From Flammeovirgaceae bacterium UBA7330 (GTDB lineage Bacteria > Bacteroidota > Bacteroidia > Cytophagales > Cyclobacteriaceae), in assembly GCA_002471275.1 (NCBI GenBank), contig DKPQ01000014.1:392297-456296 (forward strand): 64,000 bases of DNA, read 5' to 3'. Shown here in pieces: positions 51,438 through 59,828 of the stretch; positions within the stretch are counted from its first letter, which is position 1; every line of letters begins with the position of its first letter. Made by a program: the position numbers and the translations under genes. The notes beneath the pieces are model-generated. The model did not search any database and was not told the DNA's origin. It saw nothing but the letters and a program-made list of their open reading frames with translations.

Positions 51438-51637
51438 GCAGCAAAGATTTCTTCTTTGATGAAATGAAGTCTAACGATCTTTGGTGGATCTTTTTCAAAG
51501 TGACATTTAATAGCCTCCCGGATATTATTCTTTAATTCGTCTAATGACTCTCCATCTGTAAAAATGGATTCTCCTAAAGCTCTCGCCTCGTACCCACCTT
51601 CCGGGGATTCCTCAACAATGAATATAATTTCTGTCAT
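51434..51637 (-). CDS. hicB: HicB-type antitoxin
   Basis: HicB antitoxins have a partly degraded RNase H-like fold that neutralises HicA. This 67-residue protein has IIFIVEESPEGGYEARALG and a SLDELKNNIREAIKCHF helix, typical of the family, and lacks a separate C-terminal DNA-binding domain. Expression may therefore not be self-regulated through HicB DNA binding. It is coupled to hicA by a 4-nt overlap, in the less common B-before-A order. Confidence 0.82.
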   Translation of the reverse strand: MTEIIFIVEESPEGGYEARALGESIFTDGESLDELKNNIREAIKCHFEKDPPKIVRLHFIKEEIFAA

Positions 51638-51720
51638 TTTCTCTCTAGTAAGAACAACAGAACTAAGATATAGATTCCTGAACTAAAATTGATCCGTTGC
51701 CCTCTCTATCTTAGAATATA

Positions 51721-52182
51721 TCACCCGCCCAGTACTTCAATTCCTTTTGATTCTGCCATTTCTCTGACTGCTGATTTGATTTCTTTGGAAGTATCAGAAG
51801 TTGAACGATAGCTGAATATGTAGTCTGAGCCTGTCATGGAAAAAACGATTTTGTACGGACCAAAATTGATGCTTTTGATATGGTCCCAGGGAATCTCCTT
51901 GGCATGCTTCATCAACTTTTCTTTAATCAAAACAAGATTATCGTTAATGGAGACTCGTGGCGCATATCTTGACCTCTTTGAGAACATCAAGATGCTATAT
52001 ATAGAGATTCCAATACTTGTTGGTATAATGATGAAACCTAAAATCAGCCAACCGAGATTGGTTTCGTTTGTAACCACTCTTACACCGTGAAAAATATTAA
52101 GTGCTCCAATGGCAAAAAATAGTCTCATATTCCAAACCGGAGCAATACCGTTTCCTGTCCCTAATAAAACAGTCATTTTCAT
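51721..52182 (-). CDS. Membrane protein with PH-like domain (paralogue 1)
   Basis: This 153-residue protein has two hydrophobic helices (about 20-35 and 45-65) and a C-terminal beta-rich part (about 75-153) that could be a bacterial PH-like domain, ending AVREMAESKGIEVLGG. I recognise no family name. It is a tandem paralogue of the gene at 52193-52657: the last 20 or so residues are nearly identical and the helix layout is the same. Separated from it by 10 nt, it is likely co-transcribed. Confidence 0.75.
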   Translation of the reverse strand: MKMTVLLGTGNGIAPVWNMRLFFAIGALNIFHGVRVVTNETNLGWLILGFIIIPTSIGISIYSILMFSKRSRYAPRVSINDNLVLIKEKLMKHAKEIPWDHIKSINFGPYKIVFSMTGSDYIFSYRSTSDTSKEIKSAVREMAESKGIEVLGG

Positions 52183-52192
52183 ATGCTAATTT

Positions 52193-52657
52193 CTATCCTC
52201 CTACAACTTCAATTCCTTTTGACTCAGCCATTGCTCTCACCGCTGATTTGATTTCTAAGGATATTTCCGGATTGCTTGAGTAGTGCATGACCGTTTCAGA
52301 TTCTTCAGTAGATACTATCAATAAATAGGGAGCCATTTCAATCTTTTTGATGTGACCCCATGGGATCTTTTGAGCAGGTTTAATAATCCTTCTTTTGAAA
52401 GATAATTCGTCTTCACTAATAATAAAACCAGGTGCATATTTTGAAGACTTATTAAAGGACAAGAATCCATAGATAGAGTACACTATTCCTCCTGGAACCA
52501 GTATTATACCAATCATCAATCCAAAAGGAAAAATAAGATTAGATTCTATATGGTAAATACCTTGTATAATAAACAGTATTCCCAAAATGAGATGACCCCA
52601 AAGATTGGTTTTGAGGGAGAATTCATTATTCAATCCTAAAAGAATAACTCTATCCAT
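52193..52657 (-). CDS. Membrane protein with PH-like domain (paralogue 2)
   Basis: This 154-residue protein has the same plan as its neighbour: two helices (about 19-35 and 42-66), then a PH-like soluble part ending AVRAMAESKGIEVVGG. It begins MDRVILLGLNNEF. The two proteins diverge in the first 100 residues, consistent with an older local duplication. It precedes its paralogue on the same strand and follows purU by 43 bp. Confidence 0.75.
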   Translation of the reverse strand: MDRVILLGLNNEFSLKTNLWGHLILGILFIIQGIYHIESNLIFPFGLMIGIILVPGGIVYSIYGFLSFNKSSKYAPGFIISEDELSFKRRIIKPAQKIPWGHIKKIEMAPYLLIVSTEESETVMHYSSNPEISLEIKSAVRAMAESKGIEVVGG

Positions 52658-52700
52658 TTAGGAATAATAATCAATAATTCGGACGATTGCAAACAACTAA

Positions 52701-53561
52701 TCAATCAAAAACCACCGTCTTATTCTTATGGACCAGGGTCTTCCGCTGCAAGTGACTCCAAATGGCTCTGGATAGCACGATTTTTTCCAGGTCCTGTCCT
52801 TTTCTGACCAGGTCAGCAATGGAATCTTTGTGGGTGATCTTCACCACATCCTGCTCGATAATAGGTCCCGCATCCAGGTCCTCGGTTACATAGTGGCTTG
52901 TAGCACCAATGATCTTCACCCCCCGCTCATGCGCCCGGTGATACGGCTTGGCTCCTGCAAAAGCAGGTAGGAACGAATGATGAATGTTGATGATCTTATG
53001 AGGAAAAGTCTTGATGAAGTCCGGGCTCAGGATCTGCATATACCTGGCCAATACAATAAAATCAATGTCGTGTGATTTCAACAATTCAATCTGAGCTTTC
53101 TCTACAGATGGTTTATTCTCCTTGTTGATATTGAAGTAATGATAAGGAATCTCATATCGATCTGCGAGGGCCTTATGCTTTTCATGGTTACTGATGATGA
53201 GCGGGATATCAATCTTCCATTCACCGGAATACTGTCTGGCCAGGATGTCATACATACAATGTGAGCTACCCGAAACAAACAAGGCCATCTTAGGTCTTTT
53301 ATCTGTGAAATAAAGCTCCCACTCCATTTCAAACCTATTGGCAATCTTCTCAGTAAAAACCTGTTTGATTTCATCCTTGGGAATATCAAAGCCAGCTAGC
53401 TCCCAATGCACCCGCATGAAGAAAATGCCTTCTTCTTTTTCCACATGTTCATCCAGGTCGATGATGTTACCGTTGTGTTCTGACAGAAACTGTGTAATAA
53501 TGGCAATGAGTCCTTTTCGGTCATTGCAATGTATGAGTAATATGGCCTGATTAGATTCCAT
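52701..53561 (-). CDS. purU: Formyltetrahydrofolate deformylase
   Basis: PurU hydrolyses 10-formyl-THF to formate and THF. The 286-residue protein has an N-terminal ACT domain (about 1-85, ILLIHCNDRKGLIAIITQFL) and a formyltransferase-like catalytic domain. The catalytic HPLP-type region reads INIHHSFLPAFAGAKPY and is followed by GATSHYVTEDLDAGPII with the conserved Asp. Length is standard. It lies on the same strand downstream of queG and the ALDH7-like gene. Confidence 0.94.
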   Translation of the reverse strand: MESNQAILLIHCNDRKGLIAIITQFLSEHNGNIIDLDEHVEKEEGIFFMRVHWELAGFDIPKDEIKQVFTEKIANRFEMEWELYFTDKRPKMALFVSGSSHCMYDILARQYSGEWKIDIPLIISNHEKHKALADRYEIPYHYFNINKENKPSVEKAQIELLKSHDIDFIVLARYMQILSPDFIKTFPHKIINIHHSFLPAFAGAKPYHRAHERGVKIIGATSHYVTEDLDAGPIIEQDVVKITHKDSIADLVRKGQDLEKIVLSRAIWSHLQRKTLVHKNKTVVFD

Positions 53562-53617
53562 GATCTTTTTTTAGCTCCTGCGAATTTACCCGACTTTTAA
53601 TTAATGGATCTGAACTG

Positions 53618-54511
53618 TCAATCAGCCTGAAAGTCAATGTTCCGCTTCAGGCCTGAAAACTTTGTTCTTTTCACCGCAGACTTTTTAAAAACCTTCCTGA
53701 AGACTTCCTCTGTCAATTCATTCCAATCATCCCGGGTGAAATTTTCCCAGCCACCGGGCTCAAATTCCTTTTCCTGATGTGGTTTGGAGAATCGATTCCA
53801 GGGGCAAACATCCTGACAGATATCACAACCAAAGATCCAATTGTCCATCTTGTCCTGGAACTCTTTTGGGATTTCGTCTTTCAGCTCTATGGTCAGATAC
53901 GAGATGCACCTGCTTCCATCCACCACATAGGGCTCAGGAATGGCATCAGTCGGACAGGCATCCATACAGGCTGTACAGGTACCACAATGATCCTTCACGG
54001 GTCCGTCAGGTACCAACTCCAAATCAAGGATCAGCTCTGCCAAAAAGAAAAAACTACCCATTTCTTTGTTGAGCAGTAAAGTGTTCTTTCCGATCCATCC
54101 CAATCCCGATTTCGCTGCCCAGGCCCGTTCATGGACAGGCGCTGAATCGACAAAGACCCGTCCGTCAATCTCACCAATTTGGTTTTTCAGCTCTTCAAAA
54201 AAAGTTTTAAGCTTCTCTTTGATCACAAAGTGATAATCCTTTCCATAGGCATATTTGGCGATCTTGTATCCATCACTGGTTGCCAGATCTTTTTCAGGAA
54301 AGTAGTTGTAGATCAATGAAATGACCGATTTCGCTCCCGGGACGAGCTTTCTGGCATCCAACCGTTTATCAAAGTGATTTTCCAGGTAGCTCATTTTTCC
54401 CTGGTAGTTCCTACTGAGCCATTCTTCCAGCCTGGGAGCTTCTTCTTCCAAAAACGAAGCTTCGGAAATCCCGCAGTAGGAAAATCCGAGCTTCGAGGCG
54501 ATTTGCTTCAC
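53618..54511 (-). CDS. queG: Epoxyqueuosine reductase
   Basis: QueG makes the last reduction step to queuosine in tRNA, using cobalamin and iron-sulfur clusters. The 297-residue protein has CGTCTACMDACPTDAI (Cys176, 179, 182, 186) and the second cluster motif CDICQDVCPWN (Cys229, 232, 236, with Cys202 upstream). The catalytic Asp122 lies in VDSAPV. It is short at the N-terminus: the GTG start gives KQIASKLGFSYCGIS, while related proteins have an extra 8-12 residues. The frame stays open upstream to 54540 with no ATG/GTG/TTG, so a non-canonical start may be used. It begins 26 nt after the ALDH gene stop. Confidence 0.9.
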   Translation of the reverse strand: MKQIASKLGFSYCGISEASFLEEEAPRLEEWLSRNYQGKMSYLENHFDKRLDARKLVPGAKSVISLIYNYFPEKDLATSDGYKIAKYAYGKDYHFVIKEKLKTFFEELKNQIGEIDGRVFVDSAPVHERAWAAKSGLGWIGKNTLLLNKEMGSFFFLAELILDLELVPDGPVKDHCGTCTACMDACPTDAIPEPYVVDGSRCISYLTIELKDEIPKEFQDKMDNWIFGCDICQDVCPWNRFSKPHQEKEFEPGGWENFTRDDWNELTEEVFRKVFKKSAVKRTKFSGLKRNIDFQAD

Positions 54512-54537
54512 CAGGTATGTATGCTTCTCTTTGATGG

Positions 54538-56076
54538 TTATAAATCAAATTTGATTCCCTGTGCCAATGGCAGGTTATCCGAATAATTGATGGTATTGGT
54601 CTGACGTCGCATGTAAGCTTTCCAGGCATCTGACCCCGATTCCCGACCACCTCCGGTTTCTTTTTCCCCGCCAAAAGCACCTCCTATCTCTGCGCCGGAA
54701 GTTCCAATGTTGACATTAGCAATCCCGCAATCCGATCCGGCATGGGAAAGAAACAGTTCAGACTCTCTCAGGTTATTGGTGAGTATGGCCGAAGAAAGTC
54801 CCTGCGGCACGGCGTTTTGTTTCTCTATGGCCTCCTCTATCGTTTTGTATTTGATCAGATATAGGATAGGCGCAAAAGTCTCACTACAAACAATTGGGTA
54901 GTGGTTCTCCACCTCGTAAATAGCCGGTTTCACATAGCATCCGGATTTCCAGGCCCCTCCTTTCAATACTTCGCCCTCGATCAGTGCTTTACCTCCATCA
55001 TTAATAATCTTTTTCATGGCTGCTTCATACATCCTCACCGCATCCTGATCAATGAGCGGTCCAACATGGTTTGAGGCATCCAATGGATCCCCGATCTTCA
55101 GCTGACCGTATGCTTTGACCAGCCTGGACTTTACTTCCTCATAAATACTTTCATGGATGATCAGCCTTCGTGTACTTGTACAACGCTGCCCGGCTGTACC
55201 TACAGAACCAAATACCACACCGGGGATTGTCACATCAAGGTCGGCATGTTGGCTGATGATCACGGCGTTGTTGCCACCCAATTCCAATATTGTTTTCCCC
55301 AGTCGTGAGCCCACTACCTTTCCTACTTCCTTACCCATTCGTGTAGATCCTGTAGCGGATATCAAGGGGATGCGAGTGTCTGCAGCCAGCCACTCCCCGA
55401 CCTCACGAGCTCCAATAACCAATGAGCTTACCGCTGAATCAACACCATTGCGATGAAATACTTTTTGCACAATCTTCTGACAGGCTATGGCCGTGAGTGG
55501 CACCTTTTCAGAGGGCTTCCATACTGTGACATCCCCACAAACCCAGGCCAGAGCCGCATTCCAGGACCAAACGGCTACCGGAAAGTTGAAAGCAGAAATG
55601 ATCCCCACAATGCCCAGGGGATGCCATTGTTCGTACATCCGGTGTCCCGGACGCTCAGAATGCATGGTCAGTCCGTATAACTGGCGGGACAACCCAACGG
55701 CAAAATCGCAGATATCTATCATTTCCTGCACCTCACCCAGCCCTTCCTGGAGCGACTTACCCATTTCGTAGGATACCAGTTTTCCCAGGTCATCCTTATG
55801 ATCTCGCAATGCCTGGCCAATCTGCCTGACAATTTCACCTCGCTGTGGAGCGGGTAACAATCGCCATTGTTTAAAGGCACCCTGTGCATTTGAGATCACC
55901 TGATCATATTGGTCTTTGGATGTTGCCTGAACGGAAGCGATTTTTTCACCGTCGACAGGCGAAAATGAATCGATTTTAACTTTCCCACCACCCGGCCACT
56001 GCTGGCCATATGAAGTGCCCGGATTTGACTCCTGAATATCCAGGTTATTGAGGATTTTTTGAATGGATGTGCTCAT
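54538..56076 (-). CDS. ALDH7-like aldehyde dehydrogenase
   Basis: This NAD(P)-dependent aldehyde dehydrogenase resembles the antiquitin/alpha-aminoadipic semialdehyde group. The 512-residue protein shows the catalytic Glu265 (LELGGNNAV), Cys299 (GTAGQRCTSTRR) and the ALDH7-typical end GGAFGGEKETGGGRESGSDAWKAYMRR. Likely substrates are L-2-aminoadipate semialdehyde/piperideine-6-carboxylate or a related aldehyde in lysine breakdown. It has a perfect TACTTTTG -7 box at 56101-56094 and begins the run to queG. Confidence 0.9.
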   Translation of the reverse strand: MSTSIQKILNNLDIQESNPGTSYGQQWPGGGKVKIDSFSPVDGEKIASVQATSKDQYDQVISNAQGAFKQWRLLPAPQRGEIVRQIGQALRDHKDDLGKLVSYEMGKSLQEGLGEVQEMIDICDFAVGLSRQLYGLTMHSERPGHRMYEQWHPLGIVGIISAFNFPVAVWSWNAALAWVCGDVTVWKPSEKVPLTAIACQKIVQKVFHRNGVDSAVSSLVIGAREVGEWLAADTRIPLISATGSTRMGKEVGKVVGSRLGKTILELGGNNAVIISQHADLDVTIPGVVFGSVGTAGQRCTSTRRLIIHESIYEEVKSRLVKAYGQLKIGDPLDASNHVGPLIDQDAVRMYEAAMKKIINDGGKALIEGEVLKGGAWKSGCYVKPAIYEVENHYPIVCSETFAPILYLIKYKTIEEAIEKQNAVPQGLSSAILTNNLRESELFLSHAGSDCGIANVNIGTSGAEIGGAFGGEKETGGGRESGSDAWKAYMRRQTNTINYSDNLPLAQGIKFDL

Positions 56077-56093
56077 GATAAAAAATGCTTAAT

Positions 56094-56101
56094 CAAAAGT
56101 A
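56094..56101 (-). promoter_or_regulatory. -7 promoter box of the ALDH7-like gene
   Basis: The minus strand reads TACTTTTG, a perfect TAnnTTTG match, 18 bp before the ATG at 56076. The terminator of the upstream protease gene ends 26 bp upstream, so a new transcript must start here. No TTTG is found at -33. Confidence 0.45.
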
Positions 56102-56126
56102 CGGGTTTGCAAGGGATTATTTAAAT

Positions 56127-56160
56127 AAAAAAGGCCATCCACAAATTGCGAATGACCTTT
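56127..56160 (-). terminator. Intrinsic terminator of the DegP-like gene
   Basis: On the minus strand, AAAGGTCAT pairs with ATGGCCTTT (one G-T pair) around a loop of about 13 nt and is followed by a run of T residues. It begins 24 nt after the stop of the gene at 56184. Confidence 0.8.
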
Positions 56161-56183
56161 GTACAAACTAACCTAACCTAACT

Positions 56184-57668
56184 TTACCATCCAATACCGT
56201 AATAGGCTTTTTCGCCATTAGGGTATAATCCTTCTATGAGAATTCCTTCACCTTTGGCAATCCTTAAAGCACCTGTTAGGTCTTCAGGATTCCTGATGTC
56301 TCTTTTATCAATCTTGGTGATGATAAAATCTTCTTTGATACCTGCACGCTTCCATTTTCCTTCACCCAAAGAAGTAATCTGAACACCGCCTTCGATACCC
56401 AGTTTTTCTTTCAGATTCTTACTAACCGGAGTAATCTTAGCACCCTCGATCTCAAAGGAGCTCGTGGTGGTGACCATCTCGGTTGTATTCAGGATATTCT
56501 TCAGTTTGGCCTGCGTATTGTAGGTCTTTCCATCCCTTATATAAGTAACATTGATTTTATCACCCGGACGATTGAGCGCCACTTGCTCCTGTAGCTGGGC
56601 TACATTGGTTATTGGTTTTTCGTTGATGGCTACAATGATATCATTCTGTCTGATTCCGGCTTCTTCAGCTGCGGAATTTGGATTGACTCCAGCCACGTAA
56701 ACGCCACGCAATACATCTGCATTATGCTCTTCTGCCAGTGAGGCATTCATATCCTGGATCCTGATACCCAGCAATGGTCTTTGTACTGCACCGAAATCTT
56801 TCAGGTCAGCAATTACCTTTTTCACCAGTGTGGTAGGCACAGCAAAAGAGTAGCCTGCAAATGCCCCTGTAGGAGATGCGATAGCTGTGTTAATTCCAAC
56901 GAGCTCTCCCTTAAGGTTTACCAGCGCTCCGCCGCTATTTCCCGGATTCACTGCTGCATCTGTCTGGATAAATGCTTCGATCTGTGTATCACGATCTCTG
57001 CTTGCCAGGATGCCAATATTTCTTCCTTTTGCACTTACGATACCTGCAGTTACAGTTGATCTGAAAGCAAATGGATTACCAATAGCGAGAACCCACTCTC
57101 CAACCTGGATACTTTCAGAATTACCTAATGCCATTGTGGGCAGGTTTTTCGCATCAATTTTCACCAATGCAATGTCTGTATCCGGATCAGTACCGATGAT
57201 TTTTCCCTTGAAGCTTCTGTTGTCACTCAGGACAACCTCAATTTCTGACGCATTCTCTACCACATGATTATTAGTAGCGATATAACCATCCTCTGATACG
57301 ATCACTCCGGATCCTGCTCCTTGTCGTTCCCGCTGACGGGGTTGGCTATCTCCACCATAATAATCCCTGAAAAATTCCTGTATCGGATTATGAAACTCGC
57401 TTACTTCTGCCGAATATGTTGTCCTGATATGAACTACTGCTGGTGTAGCCGACTTGGCTGCATAAACAAAGTTCAACCCTTCAGGAACCACAAAATCTGC
57501 AGAATCAAAAACATAATTCGTAAAGCTTACCGGATTTTGAAAATCCCCGTTGACTGGGACTACAGTATTGCCGGGCTCTGGTTGTATAATTGTATAGCCT
57601 CCAATAGCGATCACTCCTCCCAGAAATGAGGAGAGAATCATGGCTAATATTGAGTTCCTCTTATTCAT
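56184..57668 (-). CDS. degP: DegP/Do-like periplasmic serine protease
   Basis: DegP-type proteases degrade or refold misfolded envelope proteins. From the ATG at 57668 the protein has 494 residues; a longer frame to 57743 adds 25 residues before the signal anchor and is less likely. A membrane helix (ILAMILSSFLGGVIAIGGY) opens the protein. The catalytic triad is His135 (TNNHVVENA), Asp165 (DTDIALVKID) and Ser245 (NPGNSGGAL). Two PDZ domains follow (about 300-385 and 390-494). The ribosome site GAGAGG lies 6-11 nt before the ATG, unusually good for this phylum. It is expected in the periplasm, tethered to the inner membrane. Confidence 0.93.
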   Translation of the reverse strand: MNKRNSILAMILSSFLGGVIAIGGYTIIQPEPGNTVVPVNGDFQNPVSFTNYVFDSADFVVPEGLNFVYAAKSATPAVVHIRTTYSAEVSEFHNPIQEFFRDYYGGDSQPRQRERQGAGSGVIVSEDGYIATNNHVVENASEIEVVLSDNRSFKGKIIGTDPDTDIALVKIDAKNLPTMALGNSESIQVGEWVLAIGNPFAFRSTVTAGIVSAKGRNIGILASRDRDTQIEAFIQTDAAVNPGNSGGALVNLKGELVGINTAIASPTGAFAGYSFAVPTTLVKKVIADLKDFGAVQRPLLGIRIQDMNASLAEEHNADVLRGVYVAGVNPNSAAEEAGIRQNDIIVAINEKPITNVAQLQEQVALNRPGDKINVTYIRDGKTYNTQAKLKNILNTTEMVTTTSSFEIEGAKITPVSKNLKEKLGIEGGVQITSLGEGKWKRAGIKEDFIITKIDKRDIRNPEDLTGALRIAKGEGILIEGLYPNGEKAYYGIGW

Positions 57669-57804
57669 TTTCACCTCTCGATTAATTTCTAATATATTAA
57701 ACTGATTTCTTTTGCTTGTGGTTAGGTTAAACTGAAAAACCACCTATTAAGATACACCTGGTTAACAATATTTAACAAGGACTCCCTATTAACTTGCTAA
57801 AAAG

Positions 57805-57829
57805 AAAAAAGGCAGGCAATATGCCCACC
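57805..57829 (-). terminator. Intrinsic terminator of hsp20
   Basis: On the minus strand GGTGGGCA pairs with TGCCTGCC (two G-T pairs) around a 3-nt loop and is followed by six T residues. It lies 25 nt past the hsp20 stop. Confidence 0.85.
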
Positions 57830-57853
57830 CTTCTTCTTCATCTATATTCAAGT

Positions 57854-58276
57854 TTACTTAATTGAAATGGTTCTTTTTGACTCTTTTTTTACGTCCTTAG
57901 GAACAGTAACAGTCAAAATTCCATCCTTGTACGACGCATCAATTTTTTCAGCATTTACTGAATCAGGCAAATAGAACGATCTGCTGAATGTACCGTAGTG
58001 ACTTTCTACCTTGTGGTAGTTCTTTTCTTTCTTCTCATTTTCAAATTTTCTTTCACCACTCACAGTCAATCGATCATTATCAACATTGATGTTGATATTC
58101 TCTTTTTTCATGCCTGGCAGATGAAATTGAATTTCAAATTCCTTTTCAGTTTCAGCTACATCTACAGTAGGTGAATAGCTGTTTCCATTGAAATAGTCAT
58201 CACTGAAAAATCGGTCGAAAAAGCTACCAAATGTGCTTGGCACATAATCGTTGGGTTTATATTTTATAAGTGTCAT
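57854..58276 (-). CDS. Small heat shock protein (Hsp20)
   Basis: This 140-residue alpha-crystallin-type chaperone has the core domain starting SYSPTVDVAETEKEFEIQFHLPGM, with the family strand DGILTVTVPK and the C-terminal IxI motif in ISIK. The N-terminal arm has paired aromatics (FDRFFSDDYF). It holds unfolded proteins for refolding, typically under heat or oxidative stress. The upstream region (58367-58425) carries an exact 16-bp direct repeat that may be its operator. Confidence 0.93.
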   Translation of the reverse strand: MTLIKYKPNDYVPSTFGSFFDRFFSDDYFNGNSYSPTVDVAETEKEFEIQFHLPGMKKENININVDNDRLTVSGERKFENEKKEKNYHKVESHYGTFSRSFYLPDSVNAEKIDASYKDGILTVTVPKDVKKESKRTISIK

Positions 58277-58366
58277 TTTTTTAATTTTTTTAAGTTTAAC
58301 ATCACAACACTTTCAATTGATCGAATTCTGTGCCAGCACCTAAAAAGCCGCTGAATCGTGTATTTT

Positions 58367-58425
58367 CATGTCATTATGTCTTCATTATTAAAATAATTGC
58401 ATCATTTAACATGTCATTATGTCTT
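58367..58425. promoter_or_regulatory. Two exact 16-bp direct repeats upstream of hsp20
   Basis: CATGTCATTATGTCTT occurs at 58367-58382 and again at 58410-58425, 43 bp apart (about four helical turns, so on the same DNA face). Within each copy, read on the minus strand, GACATAATGACAT is itself a direct repeat of GACAT with an 8-bp period. The copies lie 91 and 134 bp before the hsp20 ATG and also upstream of the esterase gene on the other strand. A DNA-binding regulator site is likely. Confidence 0.5.
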
Positions 58426-58497
58426 GTTTCTCTTTTTTAAGAGTCAATACAAATAAGAAAAAATCTTAATGCTTAAATTCCAGACCTGAACAAATGA

Positions 58498-59769
58498 ATG
58501 ATGAAATACCTTACCTTGACCCTGCTACTCTTTTTGACTTTATCCACCTTTGGGCAGTTTCAGCCCAACTATGATGAGTCAAAGATTCCCGACTACGAAC
58601 TCCCTGAATTATTATTATCGGAGAAACATGGAAAAATCAAATCTGTTAAGGCCTGGGAAACCAAACGCCGACCGGAGATCCTGGAATTATTTGCCGATCA
58701 GATGTATGGTAAGGTCCCTGATGTACCCTATTCATTAGACTTTAAGGTGAAGCAAAAGGGCGTCTCTATATTGTCGGGCAAAGCCTTACTGAAAGAGGTT
58801 GAAATCACCATCAGCACAGTCAATGGCGCTCTTCCTTTTACCCTGATGATCATTACACCCAATAGTGCAGGGCCGCATTCCTGCTTTATGACCATTAATT
58901 TCTATGGCAATCACACACTGCTGGATGCTAAAAATATTTCACTTACAAACTCATGGGTAAGGAACAATGAGGAATTCAATATCACCAACAACAAGGCCAC
59001 TGAAGCCTCTAGAGGTGCAAGGAGCTATCGCTGGGACATTGATGCCATAGTGAGCAGAGGATATGCATTGGCAAGCATCTATTACGGCGATCTTGACCCT
59101 GATTATGACGATGGTTTTCAGGATGGTCTTCATCCCTTGTTTTATGGTCAGGGCCAATCCAAACCTAAGCCTGAGGAGTGGGGCAGTATTGGGGTCTGGG
59201 CTTTTGGTATGAGTAGATCGATGGACTATTTGGTAACTGACCCACTGATAGATGCCAGGAAAGTAGCGGTAATGGGCCATTCCAGACTGGGGAAAACGTC
59301 CTTATGGGCCGGAGTCAATGATCAAAGATTTGCACTCGTGATTTCTAATGATTCCGGATGTGGTGGTGCAGCATTATCCAGAAGAGCTTTTGGAGAAACT
59401 GTTGGTCGGATCAATACCTCATTCCCGCATTGGTTTAATGACAATTTCACCCAGTACAACGAAAATGAATCCGCTTTACCGATCGATCAGCATATGTTAC
59501 TGGCGCTGGTAGCACCGCGAGCGCTGTATGTTGCCAGCGCTGAAGATGACCGCTGGGCTGATCCGAAGGGTGAGTTTCTGTCCACCTATCACGCAAACCC
59601 CGTTTACAAGCTTTATGGGGAACAGTGTATTGATGATCCGCAGATGCCAGCTGTAGATCAACCAAAAATGGTTGGGAAAACCGGCTATCATGTACGATCA
59701 GGGGGTCATAATGTGACTGATTATGACTGGGAACAGTATATGAATTTTGCTGATCAGGTATTTAATTGA
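58498..59769 (+). CDS. CE15-type glucuronoyl esterase-like hydrolase
   Basis: This secreted alpha/beta hydrolase resembles carbohydrate esterase family 15, which breaks esters between glucuronoxylan and lignin. The 423-residue protein has a signal peptide (about 1-19), the nucleophile Ser262 in GHSRLGKTSLW, and a catalytic His404 in GGHNVTDYDW. The acid is probably Glu349 (SAEDDRW). Many CE15 enzymes read GCSRxGK; here the residue before the Ser is His. A weakness is that acetyl-xylan esterase-like families share parts of the pattern. It stands alone on the plus strand. Confidence 0.82.
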   Translation: MMKYLTLTLLLFLTLSTFGQFQPNYDESKIPDYELPELLLSEKHGKIKSVKAWETKRRPEILELFADQMYGKVPDVPYSLDFKVKQKGVSILSGKALLKEVEITISTVNGALPFTLMIITPNSAGPHSCFMTINFYGNHTLLDAKNISLTNSWVRNNEEFNITNNKATEASRGARSYRWDIDAIVSRGYALASIYYGDLDPDYDDGFQDGLHPLFYGQGQSKPKPEEWGSIGVWAFGMSRSMDYLVTDPLIDARKVAVMGHSRLGKTSLWAGVNDQRFALVISNDSGCGGAALSRRAFGETVGRINTSFPHWFNDNFTQYNENESALPIDQHMLLALVAPRALYVASAEDDRWADPKGEFLSTYHANPVYKLYGEQCIDDPQMPAVDQPKMVGKTGYHVRSGGHNVTDYDWEQYMNFADQVFN

Positions 59770-59828
59770 ATTGTTTTCATGTGGAGACGCATAGAATTGA
59801 GATCTGAAGAAAGAAACATTTTCTATCA

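Noticed and set aside
56162..56184. TTAGG-like tandem copies after the protease gene
   Set aside because: Only about three 5-bp units and no function suggested; likely chance beside the stop codon.
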